DNA from: Acidihalobacter prosperus
Lineage (GTDB): Bacteria; Pseudomonadota; Gammaproteobacteria; DSM-5130; Acidihalobacteraceae
Direction: 5' to 3'
DNA length: 64,000 nucleotides
Assembly: GCF_000754095.2 (NCBI RefSeq)
Contig: NZ_JQSG02000006.1
Location: 666,939 to 730,938 of the forward strand
Position numbers and translations under genes: made by a program. Of the stretch, positions 16,464-25,791 are shown piece by piece (position 1 is the first letter of the stretch; every line of letters begins with the position of its first letter). The notes beneath the pieces were generated by a model. It worked only from the letters and a program-made list of their open reading frames with translations, did not search any database and had not been told where the DNA came from.

Positions 16464-17261
16464 ATGATCCCCTACCCGCATATCGATCCGATCGCCTTCG
16501 CCATCGGCCCCGTGAAGGTGCACTGGTACGGCATCATGTATCTCGCCGGCTTCGCCGCTTATCTCGCGCTCGGGACCTATCGCGCGCGCAAGCCGGAATA
16601 CCCGCTCAACCCCGAGCAGGTCGGCGATGCCCTGTTCTACGGCGCGCTCGGCGTGGTGCTCGGCGGGCGCATCGGCTACGTGCTGTTCTACAACCTGCCG
16701 TTCTATCTCGCGCATCCGCTGCAGGTGTTTGCCGTGTGGGACGGCGGCATGAGTTTTCACGGCGGCATGCTGGGGGTGATCCTGGCGATGGCCTGGTATG
16801 CCCGACGCATCGGCCTGAAGCTGTTCCAGGTGACCGACTTCATCGCGCCGATGGTGCCGATCGGTCTGGCCTGCGGGCGCATCGGCAACTTCATCAACGG
16901 CGAGCTGTGGGGCAAGGTCACCACGCTGCCCTGGGGCATGGTGTTCCCCAACGCGGGCCCCCTGCCGCGCCAGCCGAGCCAGCTTTACGAGTTCTTTTTC
17001 GAGGGCGTGGTGCTGTTCAGCACCTTGTGGCTGTTTTCCAGGAAACCGCGCCCGCTCGGCGCCGTGTCCGGGTTGTTCCTGCTGCTCTACGGCACGTTCC
17101 GTTTCCTGGTCGAATTCGTGCGCGAGCCCGATCCCCAGCTCGGCTATCTCGCCTTCGGCTGGGTGACCATGGGGCAGGTGCTCAGCCTGCCGATGATCCT
17201 GCTCGGCGCGGGTCTGCTGCGCTGGGCCTATCGCGCGCGCAACCAAGGGGTAAGGACGTGA
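16464..17261 (+). CDS. lgt: Prolipoprotein diacylglyceryl transferase
   Basis: A 265-residue inner-membrane enzyme that transfers diacylglycerol from phosphatidylglycerol to the lipobox cysteine of prolipoproteins, the first step of lipoprotein maturation. Seven membrane segments are apparent. The family motifs [21 protein letters not shown] and [13 protein letters not shown] are intact, including the key histidine and the R-x-x-N-F-x-N signature. The 3' end overlaps thyA as GTGA, the common lgt-thyA coupling of gammaproteobacteria. A single in-frame ATG close to rlmI (23-base gap) makes co-transcription likely. Confidence 0.96.
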   Translation: MIPYPHIDPIAFAIGPVKVHWYGIMYLAGFAAYLALGTYRARKPEYPLNPEQVGDALFYGALGVVLGGRIGYVLFYNLPFYLAHPLQVFAVWDGGMSFHGGMLGVILAMAWYARRIGLKLFQVTDFIAPMVPIGLACGRIGNFINGELWGKVTTLPWGMVFPNAGPLPRQPSQLYEFFFEGVVLFSTLWLFSRKPRPLGAVSGLFLLLYGTFRFLVEFVREPDPQLGYLAFGWVTMGQVLSLPMILLGAGLLRWAYRARNQGVRT

Positions 17262-18052
17262 AGCAATATCTCGACCTGATGCGCCACGTGCTGGAGCAAG
17301 GTACGCGCAAGGAGGACCGCACCGGGACCGGCACGCTGTCGGTGTTCGGCCATCAGATGCGCTTCGATCTGGCGCAGGGCTTCCCGGTGGTGACCACCAA
17401 GAAACTGCACCTGCGCTCGATCATCCACGAGCTGCTGTGGTTCCTGCGCGGCGACACCAATATCGGTTATCTGCACGACAACAAGGTCACCATCTGGGAC
17501 GAATGGGCCGACGAGAACGGCGATCTCGGCCCGGTCTACGGCAAGCAGTGGCGGTCCTGGGCGACCGCCGACGGCGGCGCCGTCGACCAGATCACTCAAG
17601 TGATCGAGGCAATCCGGAAAACCCCCGACTCGCGCCGCCTGATCGTGAGCGCGTGGAACGTCGGCGAGCTGAGCCAGATGGCGCTGCCGCCCTGCCATCT
17701 GCTGTTCCAGTTCTACGTCGCCGACGGCAGGCTGTCCTGCCAGCTCTATCAGCGCAGCGCCGACATTTTTCTCGGCGTGCCGTTCAACATCGCCTCCTAC
17801 GCGCTGCTCACGCACATGATCGCGCAGGTCGTCGGCCTTGAGCCCGGCGATTTCGTGCATACTCTGGGCGACGCGCATCTCTATCTCAATCACCTCGAGC
17901 AGGCGCGCCTGCAGCTTTCGCGCGAGCCGCTGCCGCTGCCGCGTCTCGTCCTCAACCCGGAGGTGAAGTCGATCTTCGATTTCCGCTTCGAGGATATCGC
18001 CATCGAGGGTTACGCCAGTCACGAGGCGATCCGTGCGCCGGTGGCGGTGTGA
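17258..18052 (+). CDS. thyA: Thymidylate synthase
   Basis: A 264-residue ThyA, the same length as the E. coli enzyme, converting dUMP and methylene-tetrahydrofolate to dTMP and dihydrofolate. The catalytic cysteine is in [11 protein letters not shown] (position 146 by alignment with E. coli). The folate- and dUMP-binding blocks [23 protein letters not shown] and [18 protein letters not shown] are all present. The GTG start overlaps the lgt stop. The stop in turn overlaps the GTG of folA, so dihydrofolate produced here is recycled by the next gene's product. Confidence 0.97.
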   Translation: MKQYLDLMRHVLEQGTRKEDRTGTGTLSVFGHQMRFDLAQGFPVVTTKKLHLRSIIHELLWFLRGDTNIGYLHDNKVTIWDEWADENGDLGPVYGKQWRSWATADGGAVDQITQVIEAIRKTPDSRRLIVSAWNVGELSQMALPPCHLLFQFYVADGRLSCQLYQRSADIFLGVPFNIASYALLTHMIAQVVGLEPGDFVHTLGDAHLYLNHLEQARLQLSREPLPLPRLVLNPEVKSIFDFRFEDIAIEGYASHEAIRAPVAV

Positions 18053-18555
18053 GTCGGCCGATCGTTTCGCTGGTGGTCGCGGTCGCGCGCAATGGCGTGA
18101 TCGGCCGCGACAACGACTTGCCCTGGCGGCTGCCCGACGACCTCAAGCGGTTCAAGGCGGTCACCCTGGGCAAGCCCGTGGTGATGGGGCGCAAGACCTA
18201 CGAGTCCATCGGTCGGCCGCTGCCGGGGCGGGAGAACCGCATCGTCACGCGCCAACCGGGCCTGCGCATCGAGGGATGCCGCGTGTTCCAGCGTCTGGAG
18301 GACGCGCTTGCCGGTGCCGAGGAGGAGATCATGGTGATCGGCGGCGCGCAGATCTATGCCGAGGCGCTGCCCCTGGCGGACCGTCTGTATCTCACCGAGG
18401 TCGATGCCGAGGCCGAGGGTGATGCACGCTTCCCGGTCATCGATCCTGCGCAATGGCAGGAAACCTGCCGCGAACCGCACGCGGTGGATGATCGCCACGC
18501 CCATGGCTTCGTGTTTCGCGTGTTGGAGCGGCGGTCCGCGCCTCGCGGTAACTGA
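18049..18555 (+). CDS. folA: Dihydrofolate reductase
   Basis: A 168-residue DHFR that reduces dihydrofolate to tetrahydrofolate with NADPH. It has [20 protein letters not shown] at the N-terminus, with the active-site acidic residue in the LPDDLKRFK stretch. The NADPH-binding [18 protein letters not shown] and the [12 protein letters not shown] motif follow. The GTG start overlaps the thyA stop by four bases (GTGA). This completes the lgt-thyA-folA operon and gives a coupled dTMP/folate cycle. No trimethoprim-resistance-type changes were looked for. Confidence 0.95.
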   Translation: MSRPIVSLVVAVARNGVIGRDNDLPWRLPDDLKRFKAVTLGKPVVMGRKTYESIGRPLPGRENRIVTRQPGLRIEGCRVFQRLEDALAGAEEEIMVIGGAQIYAEALPLADRLYLTEVDAEAEGDARFPVIDPAQWQETCREPHAVDDRHAHGFVFRVLERRSAPRGN

Positions 18556-18597
18556 GGTTCGGGCCGGCGGTCGACGCGCAGCATGAACTTCGTCGTT

Positions 18598-18615
18598 GCG
18601 TCCCTGATGGGACGC
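18598..18615. terminator. Weak hairpin between convergent folA and a PAS gene
   Basis: GCGTCCC (18598-18604) and GGGACGC (18609-18615) form a perfect 7-base-pair stem with a TGAT loop, followed on the plus strand by CTGTTCGCTTT. It sits between two convergent genes and may end transcription from either side; the U-tract is poor. Confidence 0.4.
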
Positions 18616-18638
18616 CTGTTCGCTTTGCGGGTGGTTCG

Positions 18639-19157
18639 CTACAGGCGCAGCACGAAGGTGTCGTAGGTGGCGCCGCTTTCGCCGGCGAGTCGGTTGAGGT
18701 AATCCAGCGAGGCGGCAGGCGCCTGGTTGGCGCTGCTGCGCTCCTCTATGGCGCGCATCTCGCGATACAGTTCGCTGACCGTGGCGATGGCCTGCGTGGT
18801 GGGTTTGCGCCTGACCGAGTAGTAGCCGGTGATGTTGCCGGCCTGGTCGCGGTCGGCCGTGACGTTGGCGAGCACCCAGTAGTAATCGCCGTTATTGCAC
18901 AGGTTCTTGACGTAGGCGAAGCATTCCTCGCCGCTGCGAATGGTGTCCCAGAGCAGCTTGAATACGCCGCGCGGCATATCGGGGTGGCGGATGAGGCTGT
19001 GTGGCTGGCCAAGCAGCTCGGGTTCGAGATAGCCCGAGATCGACATGAACACGCGATTGGCGTAGACGATTCGGCCTCGCGGATCGGTCTTCGAGACGAT
19101 GAACGAGTCGTCGGGCAGCATGATTTCGCGCTGAGTGGGTGTCGGGCGTGCCGCCAT
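18639..19157 (-). CDS. Stand-alone Aer/CetB-type PAS protein (downstream copy)
   Basis: A 172-residue soluble protein made of one PAS domain (residues about 15-120) and a short helical tail. The PAS core ([65 protein letters not shown]) is the FAD-binding type found in Aer and CetB energy-taxis sensors. No membrane or signalling domain is present, so it must pass its signal to a partner, most likely the chemoreceptor encoded just upstream. It is very similar to the PAS protein at 20664-21182 and exactly the same length. The ATG at 19157 gives the matching N-terminus; the frame upstream is not conserved between copies. Confidence 0.87.
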   Translation of the reverse strand: MAARPTPTQREIMLPDDSFIVSKTDPRGRIVYANRVFMSISGYLEPELLGQPHSLIRHPDMPRGVFKLLWDTIRSGEECFAYVKNLCNNGDYYWVLANVTADRDQAGNITGYYSVRRKPTTQAIATVSELYREMRAIEERSSANQAPAASLDYLNRLAGESGATYDTFVLRL

Positions 19158-19219
19158 CCTGGACTTTCTCCGGTTCGGGCGGGCCGAAGACGGCACCAAG
19201 GCCGTCTCGGCCGCTGCGT

Positions 19220-20689
19220 TCAGGCCGCCGAGCGCTGCTGCTCGCCGCGCCGTTCCTCGACCATGGCTTCAAGCGTTTCGCCGAGGCGTTCGCTGGCCTG
19301 TTCGGTGGCCCGGAAGCTCTTGAGGATGTCGTTCTGCAGTTGTGGATCGTGCTCCCAGTCCTGCCCCAGAAGCTCGAGTACGTGGGCGAGATTGCTGTGG
19401 ATGAAGGCGTGTGGCTGCTCCAGGGCGCGGTACTGGCTGAGCGAGGCGAAGCGTTCGTCGCCTTCGTCGTACCAGCGGCCGAAGCGACAGTCGTGCTGAT
19501 CCGAGCGGATGGCTTCGGCCTCGCGCGATTCTGTGCCGTTGTAGATCACGAGATAGCCGTTCTGCTTGTAGATCATGTGATCCACGCGGGCCAGCGAGGT
19601 GAAGCACAGGTCGCTGGCATACTGCATCGAGTGCGTGGTGGCCTGGGCGGTTTCGGTGAACTGGGTGAACAGGGTTTCGATGCCGGAGACCTGTGAGCCG
19701 AGCTGCTGGGACATGGTCAGCATGTCCTTCGAATTGGCCTGCATCGTTGCCGATTCTCGGCGGAAGGTATCGACCACGCTGCGGGTTTCCTCGGTGGCGC
19801 GCTTGGTGTTGGCGGCGAGCGCGCGCACCTCGTCGGCGACCACGGCGAAGCCTCGGCCGTGCTCGCCGGCGCGCGCGGCCTCGATGCTGGCGTTGAGCGC
19901 CAGCAGGTTGGTATTGTCGGCGATCTGATTGATGAGTTGCATGACCTTGGCGATTTCGTCGCTCATGCGGGTCATGGCCTTCATGGATTCGCGCGACTGT
20001 TCGAGCATCTGCTCGGTGCGTTTGAGCGAGCCGACCATATCGCGCACGTTGCTTACGCTGTCCGCCGCCTGCCTGGCGTTGGTGCTGGCGATGGCGCTGA
20101 TGCGGTCGACCTCGTCGTTGATGCGGCCGAGGTCGTTCTGGCTCTGCTGCAGGTTGCCCATGGTGTTCTCGGCGTTGAGCTGCTGGAGCTGGGAAAGCAG
20201 GGCGTTGCGCTGCACATAGCGCGCGTTTTCCTCGATCGCTCCCATGGACTGGTTGATGTTGTCCAGGGTGGTGGCGGCGGTGCCGGACAGGCCGACGGCC
20301 AGCGCGCGGCGGTAGTACTTGCCCTGGCTGACCAGAGTGAAGGTGGTGTTCACCTCGCGGAAGAAGGTTTCGACCTGATCGAGGAATTCGTTGAGCTCCC
20401 AGGCGATCTGCCCGACCTCGCCCATCCAGCGGACGTTGGTGATGCGGTTGCTCAGATTGCCCGCATGCGCCTCGCGGATCACATGGCGGATGCGATGCAT
20501 GGCTTCGACCACGGGCAGCACGGCGCGCCACAGGTAGGCGCCGAATGCGATGCTGATGACGAGCATGGCCAGCAGCCAGGCATTCAAGCCGCCGTGCGTG
20601 ACGGCGTCGACGACCGTGGTGGCCGCCATGTAGGCGACGAAGCCGACGATGATGAGCCGGAACTTAGAGACTAAGAATAAACGTTTCAT
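19220..20689 (-). CDS. CetA-like chemoreceptor with HAMP, signalling hairpin and C-terminal CZB domain
   Basis: A 489-residue chemoreceptor. Two membrane segments (about 10-30 and 36-60) are separated by only a few periplasmic residues, so it has no external ligand domain, as in Aer and CetA. A HAMP region ([18 protein letters not shown]) leads to the cytoplasmic coiled coil with the hairpin tip [20 protein letters not shown]. The C-terminus has a CZB zinc-binding domain: the His of [12 protein letters not shown], the Cys of DCRFGRWY and the His pair in [11 protein letters not shown]. The gene overlaps the upstream PAS gene by 26 bases. It would convert PAS signals from partner proteins into CheA control. 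Confidence 0.88.
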   Translation of the reverse strand: MKRLFLVSKFRLIIVGFVAYMAATTVVDAVTHGGLNAWLLAMLVISIAFGAYLWRAVLPVVEAMHRIRHVIREAHAGNLSNRITNVRWMGEVGQIAWELNEFLDQVETFFREVNTTFTLVSQGKYYRRALAVGLSGTAATTLDNINQSMGAIEENARYVQRNALLSQLQQLNAENTMGNLQQSQNDLGRINDEVDRISAIASTNARQAADSVSNVRDMVGSLKRTEQMLEQSRESMKAMTRMSDEIAKVMQLINQIADNTNLLALNASIEAARAGEHGRGFAVVADEVRALAANTKRATEETRSVVDTFRRESATMQANSKDMLTMSQQLGSQVSGIETLFTQFTETAQATTHSMQYASDLCFTSLARVDHMIYKQNGYLVIYNGTESREAEAIRSDQHDCRFGRWYDEGDERFASLSQYRALEQPHAFIHSNLAHVLELLGQDWEHDPQLQNDILKSFRATEQASERLGETLEAMVEERRGEQQRSAA

Positions 20690-21182
20690 AGGTCATCCCC
20701 CGATCCGCGATCAGTCGATTGAGGTGTTCTAGCGAGGCCGCGGGCGCCTGATTGGCTGTGCTGCCCGCTTCGATGGCGCACATGTCGCGGTACAGCCCGG
20801 CAACGAATTTCACCGCTTCCGCCGAAGGCTTGCGCCGCACCGAGTAATAGCCCGTGATGCCTCCGTTGGCGTCACGGTCGGCCGTGACGTTGGCGAGTAC
20901 CCAGTAGTAGTCGCCGCTCTTGCACAGGTTCTTGACGTAGGCGAAGCATTCGTCGCCGGTGCGGATGGTGTCCCAGAGCAGCTTGAACACGCCGCGCGGC
21001 ATGTCCGGGTGACGAACGATGCTTTGCGGCTCGCCGAGCAGCTCGGGTTCCAGATAGCCCGAGATCGACATGAACACCCGGTTGGCGTAGGTGATCCGCC
21101 CCCGCGGATCGGTCTTCGAGACGATGAACGAATCGGCGGGGAGGATGACTTCCCGCTGAGTCGGAATGGGACGCGAAGGCAT
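20664..21182 (-). CDS. Stand-alone Aer/CetB-type PAS protein (upstream copy)
   Basis: A 172-residue PAS protein, the near twin of that at 18639-19157, with the same Aer/CetB-type core ([51 protein letters not shown]). The Asn and Trp positions typical of FAD-binding PAS domains are kept. The ATG at 21182 is preferred: GGTGGAG lies nine bases upstream and the product is then the same length as its paralogue. A GTG at 21197 would add five residues. It is the first gene after the sigma28-type promoter at 21284-21310. Its end overlaps the chemoreceptor start by 26 bases, so the two are translationally coupled. Confidence 0.88.
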   Translation of the reverse strand: MPSRPIPTQREVILPADSFIVSKTDPRGRITYANRVFMSISGYLEPELLGEPQSIVRHPDMPRGVFKLLWDTIRTGDECFAYVKNLCKSGDYYWVLANVTADRDANGGITGYYSVRRKPSAEAVKFVAGLYRDMCAIEAGSTANQAPAASLEHLNRLIADRGMTYETFILSL

Positions 21183-21283
21183 GGCGTCGTGCTCCACCGA
21201 TGATATTTGGGGTCGTGGTTTATTTATCTTTTAGCAGCTTGTTACCTTTATGCGGGTAAAATAGCGCTGCTATTTGTCTGGTT

Positions 21284-21310
21284 TTATCGGCCGATAACCG
21301 CAATCCATTA
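21284..21310 (-). promoter_or_regulatory. Sigma28 (FliA) type promoter of the PAS-chemoreceptor operon
   Basis: On the minus strand TAATGGAT (complement of 21303-21310), an 11-base spacer and GCCGATAA (complement of 21284-21291) match the sigma28 consensus TAAAGTTT-N11-GCCGATAA (5/8 and 8/8). The site is about 100 bases before the first PAS gene in an AT-rich leader. A class III flagellar promoter is expected for a taxis receptor. Confidence 0.72.
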
Positions 21311-21374
21311 GCGACGGTTGACCATGGGGCGAGAGGGGAAGGCCGGCCGTGTGCGCCTGGGCGGTGGAGTCCCG

Positions 21375-22691
21375 TTACTTGCCCGCGGCAGTGCCCGGGG
21401 GGGCGCCGTCCTCCCTTGCGCATTCAGCCTGCCGCAGTCGCTCGGCCTGTTCGAGGTGGTGTTCGAGCGCACGGGCCTGCAGGCCGGGAAGTTCGTCTGC
21501 GTGAAGCCCCAGTGCCTGGCATTGCCCTGCGATGGCCGCGTGATCGGCGTGCTCAAGTGCCTGGGTGAGGGCCAGCATCCGTCCGAGCGGTCCGGTTTGC
21601 ATGATCAGCGCGTCGCTCATGTCCTTAGGCAGCGCCAAACCTTCGACGAGCTGTTGCATCGGGCGTCCGAGCAGCGTGTCGAGCAGTGACAGGCAGCCGA
21701 TGGCGCTGGCCTCGTCGATACGTTTTCGGGTTTGAGGATTCGCGACCGCCAGCATGCTCATCAGCTCGGCGCGCTGGCCGGCCAGTTCCAGGAGGGATTC
21801 GGCCGCGGCATGCGTGTCGCGGGCGCCTGCGTAGAGTTCCAGCGTGAGCCAGCGCTGCAGGTTGCGCCTGCCCAGGCGCATGATGGCATCGCGCAGTTTG
21901 CGCGGGGTGGTGGCATTGCCGAAGCCAATCGAACTGGCGTAGCGCAGTAGGCGGTAAAGCAGGCCGGCATCGCGGCTCAGGGTGCGTTCGACCGCTTGGC
22001 TGTCGTCGTCCTCCTGCACGCGGCGCAAGGCGTCGAGCAGCGTCGCGGTAGCGGCCGGCAGCTTGGTGTTTTCGAAAATTTCGGGGCGGGCGAAGAAATA
22101 GCCCTGGAAGGCGTCGCAGCCCAGACCGCGGCAATACTCGAATTCTTCCCGGCTCTCGACCTTTTCGGCAATGATGCGTAGTCCGCGGGATTTGGCTTGC
22201 CGCACGTGGGCCAGCAGCGCTCCGGCGTTCAGTGCGCGGACGTCGAGCTTGACGATATCGACGGTGTCGAGAAAGGGTTCCCAGACGGGGCGGTAGACGA
22301 AATCGTCCAGCGCGAGCCGGTAGCCGCGCGCCTTCCATTCGAGACAGCGCGCCAGCAGTTCGGCATTTGGCGTGGCGGTTTCCAGAATCTCGAGCACCAC
22401 CTGTTCGGGCGTCAGCAGCTCGGGCGTGTCTTCGAGCAGATTGGCGTCGTCGAAGTTGATGTAGACGGGGCGTCCGGCGGACAGCACCGACAGGCCGATG
22501 ATCCCCAATGCGTGCAACATGACCGAAGCCGTCGCGTCGCGTTCGGGCTTGTCAGGGGCGCAGTTCCCCGGACCGCTGCGGTAGAGCAGTTCGTAGGCGA
22601 CGATCTGCTCGCGGGCATCGAGTATCGGCTGGCGCGCGAGAAATGCCGGAGTCGCGGGCGTGTGCTGCGTGCTGCGGTTGCCTGCCTGCAT
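21375..22691 (-). CDS. EAL-HDOD (YuxH-family) signalling protein with degenerate EAL
   Basis: A 438-residue cytosolic protein. The N-terminal half (FLARQPILDAREQIVAYELL to GYFFARPEIF) is an EAL fold, but the catalytic EAL is ELL and other metal ligands differ (LALDDFVYRP retains a DD pair). C-di-GMP hydrolysis is therefore doubtful. The C-terminal half is an HDOD domain (DAGLLYRLLRYASSIGF, TTPRKLRDAIMRLGRRNLQRW). Such proteins (YuxH/CdgJ type) regulate motility or act as c-di-GMP-related adaptors. It lies next to the taxis operon and is transcribed in the same direction, but it starts downstream of that operon's promoter on the other side. No clear ribosome-binding site was found. Confidence 0.86.
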   Translation of the reverse strand: MQAGNRSTQHTPATPAFLARQPILDAREQIVAYELLYRSGPGNCAPDKPERDATASVMLHALGIIGLSVLSAGRPVYINFDDANLLEDTPELLTPEQVVLEILETATPNAELLARCLEWKARGYRLALDDFVYRPVWEPFLDTVDIVKLDVRALNAGALLAHVRQAKSRGLRIIAEKVESREEFEYCRGLGCDAFQGYFFARPEIFENTKLPAATATLLDALRRVQEDDDSQAVERTLSRDAGLLYRLLRYASSIGFGNATTPRKLRDAIMRLGRRNLQRWLTLELYAGARDTHAAAESLLELAGQRAELMSMLAVANPQTRKRIDEASAIGCLSLLDTLLGRPMQQLVEGLALPKDMSDALIMQTGPLGRMLALTQALEHADHAAIAGQCQALGLHADELPGLQARALEHHLEQAERLRQAECAREDGAPPGTAAGK

Positions 22692-22760
22692 GGGCTGTCG
22701 TGGTCGGCCTGGTTAAATCACAGTGTAGGCGTTGCACGCTGGTTTGCTGCGTGCGCACGT

Positions 22761-23051
22761 CTACCTGGTGTCGAAAACCTGGCTGTGGAGCGCCAGCAGT
22801 CGTTCCAGCTCGGGCCTTTGGATTGCGAAGGTGCCGTAGAGCACGGTATCGCCGATTACCGTGATGGGCGCCACGCGCACGCCGTATCGACGTTTGGCCT
22901 CGTCGGCGACGCCGGGCGCGGTCACGCTGCGCTCCTCGAACGCGATGCCGCGTTCGAGGAGCAGGCGCCGGACCGCCGCGCAATCGGGGCAGCCTGGGCT
23001 GGTGTAGAGCTGCACGCCGGTCGCGGCTGCAGCTTTAGAGCCGTTCGGCAC
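22761..23051 (-). CDS. Glutaredoxin-family thioredoxin-fold protein
   Basis: A 96-residue protein with the redox motif Cys-Pro-Asp-Cys in TSPGCPDCAAVRRLLLERGI and the cis-Pro loop VRVAPITVIGD. The fold and spacing are those of NrdH/glutaredoxin-like proteins. I chose the GTG at 23051 because GAGGAAGG lies five bases upstream; a TTG at 23069 is possible. It overlaps the copZ-like gene by 17 bases and is last in cueR-copA-copZ, so a role in copper or thiol homeostasis is likely but not shown. Confidence 0.78.
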   Translation of the reverse strand: MPNGSKAAAATGVQLYTSPGCPDCAAVRRLLLERGIAFEERSVTAPGVADEAKRRYGVRVAPITVIGDTVLYGTFAIQRPELERLLALHSQVFDTR

Positions 23052-23238
23052 TGTAGCCTTCCTCGGCAACGGCCGCGATCAAAGCTTCGAGCGGGGCGTC
23101 GCCATGCACCACGGCCTGCCCCGGCTCGAGGGTGACTTCGGCCTTGGTGACGCCGGGCACGGCCTCCAGCGCCTGGGCGGCGGCGCGCACGCAGTGGCCG
23201 CAGGTCATGCCGGTGATCTTGAGGGTGATGTCGTTCAT
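23035..23238 (-). CDS. copZ: CopZ-like heavy-metal-associated (HMA) copper chaperone
   Basis: A 67-residue single HMA domain with the metal-binding motif MTCGHC near residues 9-14 and the usual beta-alpha-beta-beta-alpha-beta order (LKITGMTCGHC, VTKAEVTLEPGQAVVHG, AVAEEGYSAERL). It would carry Cu(I) in the cytosol to the CopA ATPase encoded 31 bases upstream. The ATG follows GGAG in the gap. The length is typical of CopZ. A mercury-binding MerP is excluded by the lack of a signal peptide. Confidence 0.88.
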   Translation of the reverse strand: MNDITLKITGMTCGHCVRAAAQALEAVPGVTKAEVTLEPGQAVVHGDAPLEALIAAVAEEGYSAERL

Positions 23239-23269
23239 GGTGATCTCCGTTGCGAGTGTGAATTCAGGC

Positions 23270-25765
23270 TTACGTGTGCGCCGGTCTGGCGTCCGTGGGC
23301 GTGTCGGTGCGGGCCGGCGCAGGCGACGCGGCCGCAAACCCGCGCATGCGTCTGAGCCGCAGGCTGTTGCCGAGCACGAATACGGACGAAAGCCCCATGG
23401 CCACGCCCGCCAGCATCGGGCTGAGGTGGATGCCCAGCGGTGCGGCGACACCGGCGGCGACCGGGATTAGGAGGATGTTGTAGATGAAGGCCCAGAATAG
23501 ATTGCCGCGGATGGTGCCGAGGGTGCGGCGCGCGGCCAGGATGGCGGTGACGGCGCCGCCCAGATGTCCGTGGGTCAGGGTGATGTCGGCAGCTTCCATG
23601 GCGATGTCGGTGCCCGAGGCGAGCGCGATGCCGACATCGGCTTGCGCCAGCGCCGGCGCGTCGTTGATGCCGTCGCCGACGAAGGCGACCCGATGCCCGT
23701 CCCTTTGCAGCCGCGACACGACCTCGGTCTTGCCTTGCGGCAGTACGCCGGCGTGCACCTCGTCGATGCCCAGGGCGTCGGCGACCGCCTGCGCGCTGCC
23801 CTGGGCGTCGCCGGTGACCATGGCGACGCGCAGTCCGTGCCGGTGCAGCGCGGCGATTACCGCCGCCGACTCGTCCTTGATCCGATCGGCGATCGCCACG
23901 AGGCCCAAGATACGCTGATCGCGGGCGACGAACACCACGCTGCGTCCGGCCGTTTCCAGCGCGCGTGCCCGCGCGCTCCAATCGGCTTCCACCGGGATGC
24001 CGGATGCACGCATGAAGCGCTCGGCGCCCACGCGGGCGGGACGTCCCTGCAGTTGTCCGGAAACGCCGTGGCCGGCGACGGCCTCAAAGGCTTCCGCGGG
24101 CGGCGGGTCCAGGTCGCGGGCGGTGGCGGCCTCGACGATGGCGCGTCCCAGCGGATGCTCGGAGCCGAGTTCCAGCGCGGCCGCGAGGCGCAACGCCTCG
24201 TCCTCGTCGTCGGCAACGATTTCCGCCACGCTTGGTCGCCCGGCGGTCAGCGTACCGGTCTTGTCGAACAGCACCGTATCGACGCCGGACAGTGTTTCCA
24301 GCGCCTCGCCCTTGCGGAACAGCACGCCCAGCTCCGCGGCGCGGCCGGTGCCGACCACGATGGCCGCGGGCGTCGCGAGACCCATGGCGCAGGGGCATGC
24401 GACCACCAGCACGGCGACGGCGGCCACGAGCGCGAGGCTGATGTTGCCGACCAGCAGCATCCAGGCCGCGAAGGCCGCGATGGCGATCAGGATGACGGCG
24501 GGGCTGAACACGCGGATCACACGGTCGGCGACGCCCTGGATGGGCAGCTTGCCGGTCTGCGCACGTTCGACCAGCGCGATGATCTGCGCGAGCACGGTGT
24601 CGCGGCCGACCGAGGTGGCCTCGATCAGCAGGCGGCCGTCGAGATTCACGGTGCCACCGACCACTTCATCGCCCGCGCGCCGGGCCACGGGCAGCGGCTC
24701 GCCGGTGAGCATGGCCTCGTCGACGTGCGCGCGGCCTTCGACGATGCGCCCGTCGGTCGGCATACGCTCGCCGGGACGCACGGCCAAACGGTCGCCGACG
24801 CGCAGGGCGGCGATGGGGATGTCTTCCTCGCGGCCGTCCGTCGCGAGCCGGTGGGCGGTCTTGACCTGTAGGCCCGCCAGGCGGCGGATGGCGGCGGACG
24901 TGCGGCCCTTGGCGAGCAGCTCCAGGTATTTGCCGAACAGCACCACGGCGATGATGACGGCGGCGGAATCGAAATAGACATGCCGGGCCTGCGCGGGGAA
25001 CAGGTCGGGCAGCAGCAGCACCAGCGTACTGTACAGCCAGGCCGCGCCGGTGCCGGTCGCGACCAGCGAGTTCATGTCCGGCGACAGATGACGGTAGGCG
25101 ATCAGGCCGGGGCGGAAGAAACGTCTTCCGGGGCCGAACAGCACGCCGCTGGCGAGGGCGAACTGGACCCATGCCCAGAAACCGGGGAAGGGGCTGGCGG
25201 CCTGCAGCGCATGGCCGACGGCGGGGATCAGCTCGGCGCCCATCGCCAGCGGCATCACGCCCAGGGCCAGCACGCCGGCCACGATCACGTCGCGGCGCAT
25301 GGCGTGCTGCACGGCCTGCTGGCGGTCCTCGTCCGCCGCGGCCTCTTCCCGCAGCGGCCGTGCGGCGTAGCCTGCTGCGGTCACGGCCGCGGCCAGAGTG
25401 TCCGGCTCGGTCATCGCCGGCAGGAATCGCAGGTGGGCGCGTTCGGTGGCGAGATTGACGCTGGCATCGATGACGCCGGGCGCACGTCGCAGCGTGCGTT
25501 CGACGCGGCCGACGCAGGAAGCGCAGGTCATGCCCTCGACCGCGAGCTCGGTCTCTTCGACAACGGGCTTGTAGCCGGTGTCGGTTACGGCCTGGATCAG
25601 GTCGGCGGGTGAAATCCGTTGGGGATCGTAGTCGATTTCGGCACGCTCGGTGGCGAGATTGACGCTGGCCGCCTCGACGCCGGGCAGCTTGCTCAGGCCT
25701 CGTTCGACCCGGGCGCTGCAGGAGGCGCAGGTCATGCCCTGGATGTCGATTTCAAGTGCGCTCAT
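23270..25765 (-). CDS. copA: Copper-exporting P1B-type ATPase CopA
   Basis: An 831-residue Cu(I) pump. Two N-terminal HMA domains carry MTCASC (residues 11-16 and again near 79). The transmembrane metal site is the CPC of [13 protein letters not shown]. The catalytic parts are TGEP (actuator), DKTGTL (phosphorylation), SEHPLGR (nucleotide-binding HP) and [11 protein letters not shown]. The C-terminal membrane pair contains NLFWAFIYN and the conserved [12 protein letters not shown]. It exports Cu(I) from cytosol to periplasm. The ATG at 25765 follows GGAGGAAACC; the frame upstream runs into cueR and is rejected. It lies 26 bases after cueR and ahead of the copper chaperone. Confidence 0.95.
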   Translation of the reverse strand: MSALEIDIQGMTCASCSARVERGLSKLPGVEAASVNLATERAEIDYDPQRISPADLIQAVTDTGYKPVVEETELAVEGMTCASCVGRVERTLRRAPGVIDASVNLATERAHLRFLPAMTEPDTLAAAVTAAGYAARPLREEAAADEDRQQAVQHAMRRDVIVAGVLALGVMPLAMGAELIPAVGHALQAASPFPGFWAWVQFALASGVLFGPGRRFFRPGLIAYRHLSPDMNSLVATGTGAAWLYSTLVLLLPDLFPAQARHVYFDSAAVIIAVVLFGKYLELLAKGRTSAAIRRLAGLQVKTAHRLATDGREEDIPIAALRVGDRLAVRPGERMPTDGRIVEGRAHVDEAMLTGEPLPVARRAGDEVVGGTVNLDGRLLIEATSVGRDTVLAQIIALVERAQTGKLPIQGVADRVIRVFSPAVILIAIAAFAAWMLLVGNISLALVAAVAVLVVACPCAMGLATPAAIVVGTGRAAELGVLFRKGEALETLSGVDTVLFDKTGTLTAGRPSVAEIVADDEDEALRLAAALELGSEHPLGRAIVEAATARDLDPPPAEAFEAVAGHGVSGQLQGRPARVGAERFMRASGIPVEADWSARARALETAGRSVVFVARDQRILGLVAIADRIKDESAAVIAALHRHGLRVAMVTGDAQGSAQAVADALGIDEVHAGVLPQGKTEVVSRLQRDGHRVAFVGDGINDAPALAQADVGIALASGTDIAMEAADITLTHGHLGGAVTAILAARRTLGTIRGNLFWAFIYNILLIPVAAGVAAPLGIHLSPMLAGVAMGLSSVFVLGNSLRLRRMRGFAAASPAPARTDTPTDARPAHT

Positions 25766-25791
25766 GGTTTCCTCCTTCGAAAGGCGGGCGC

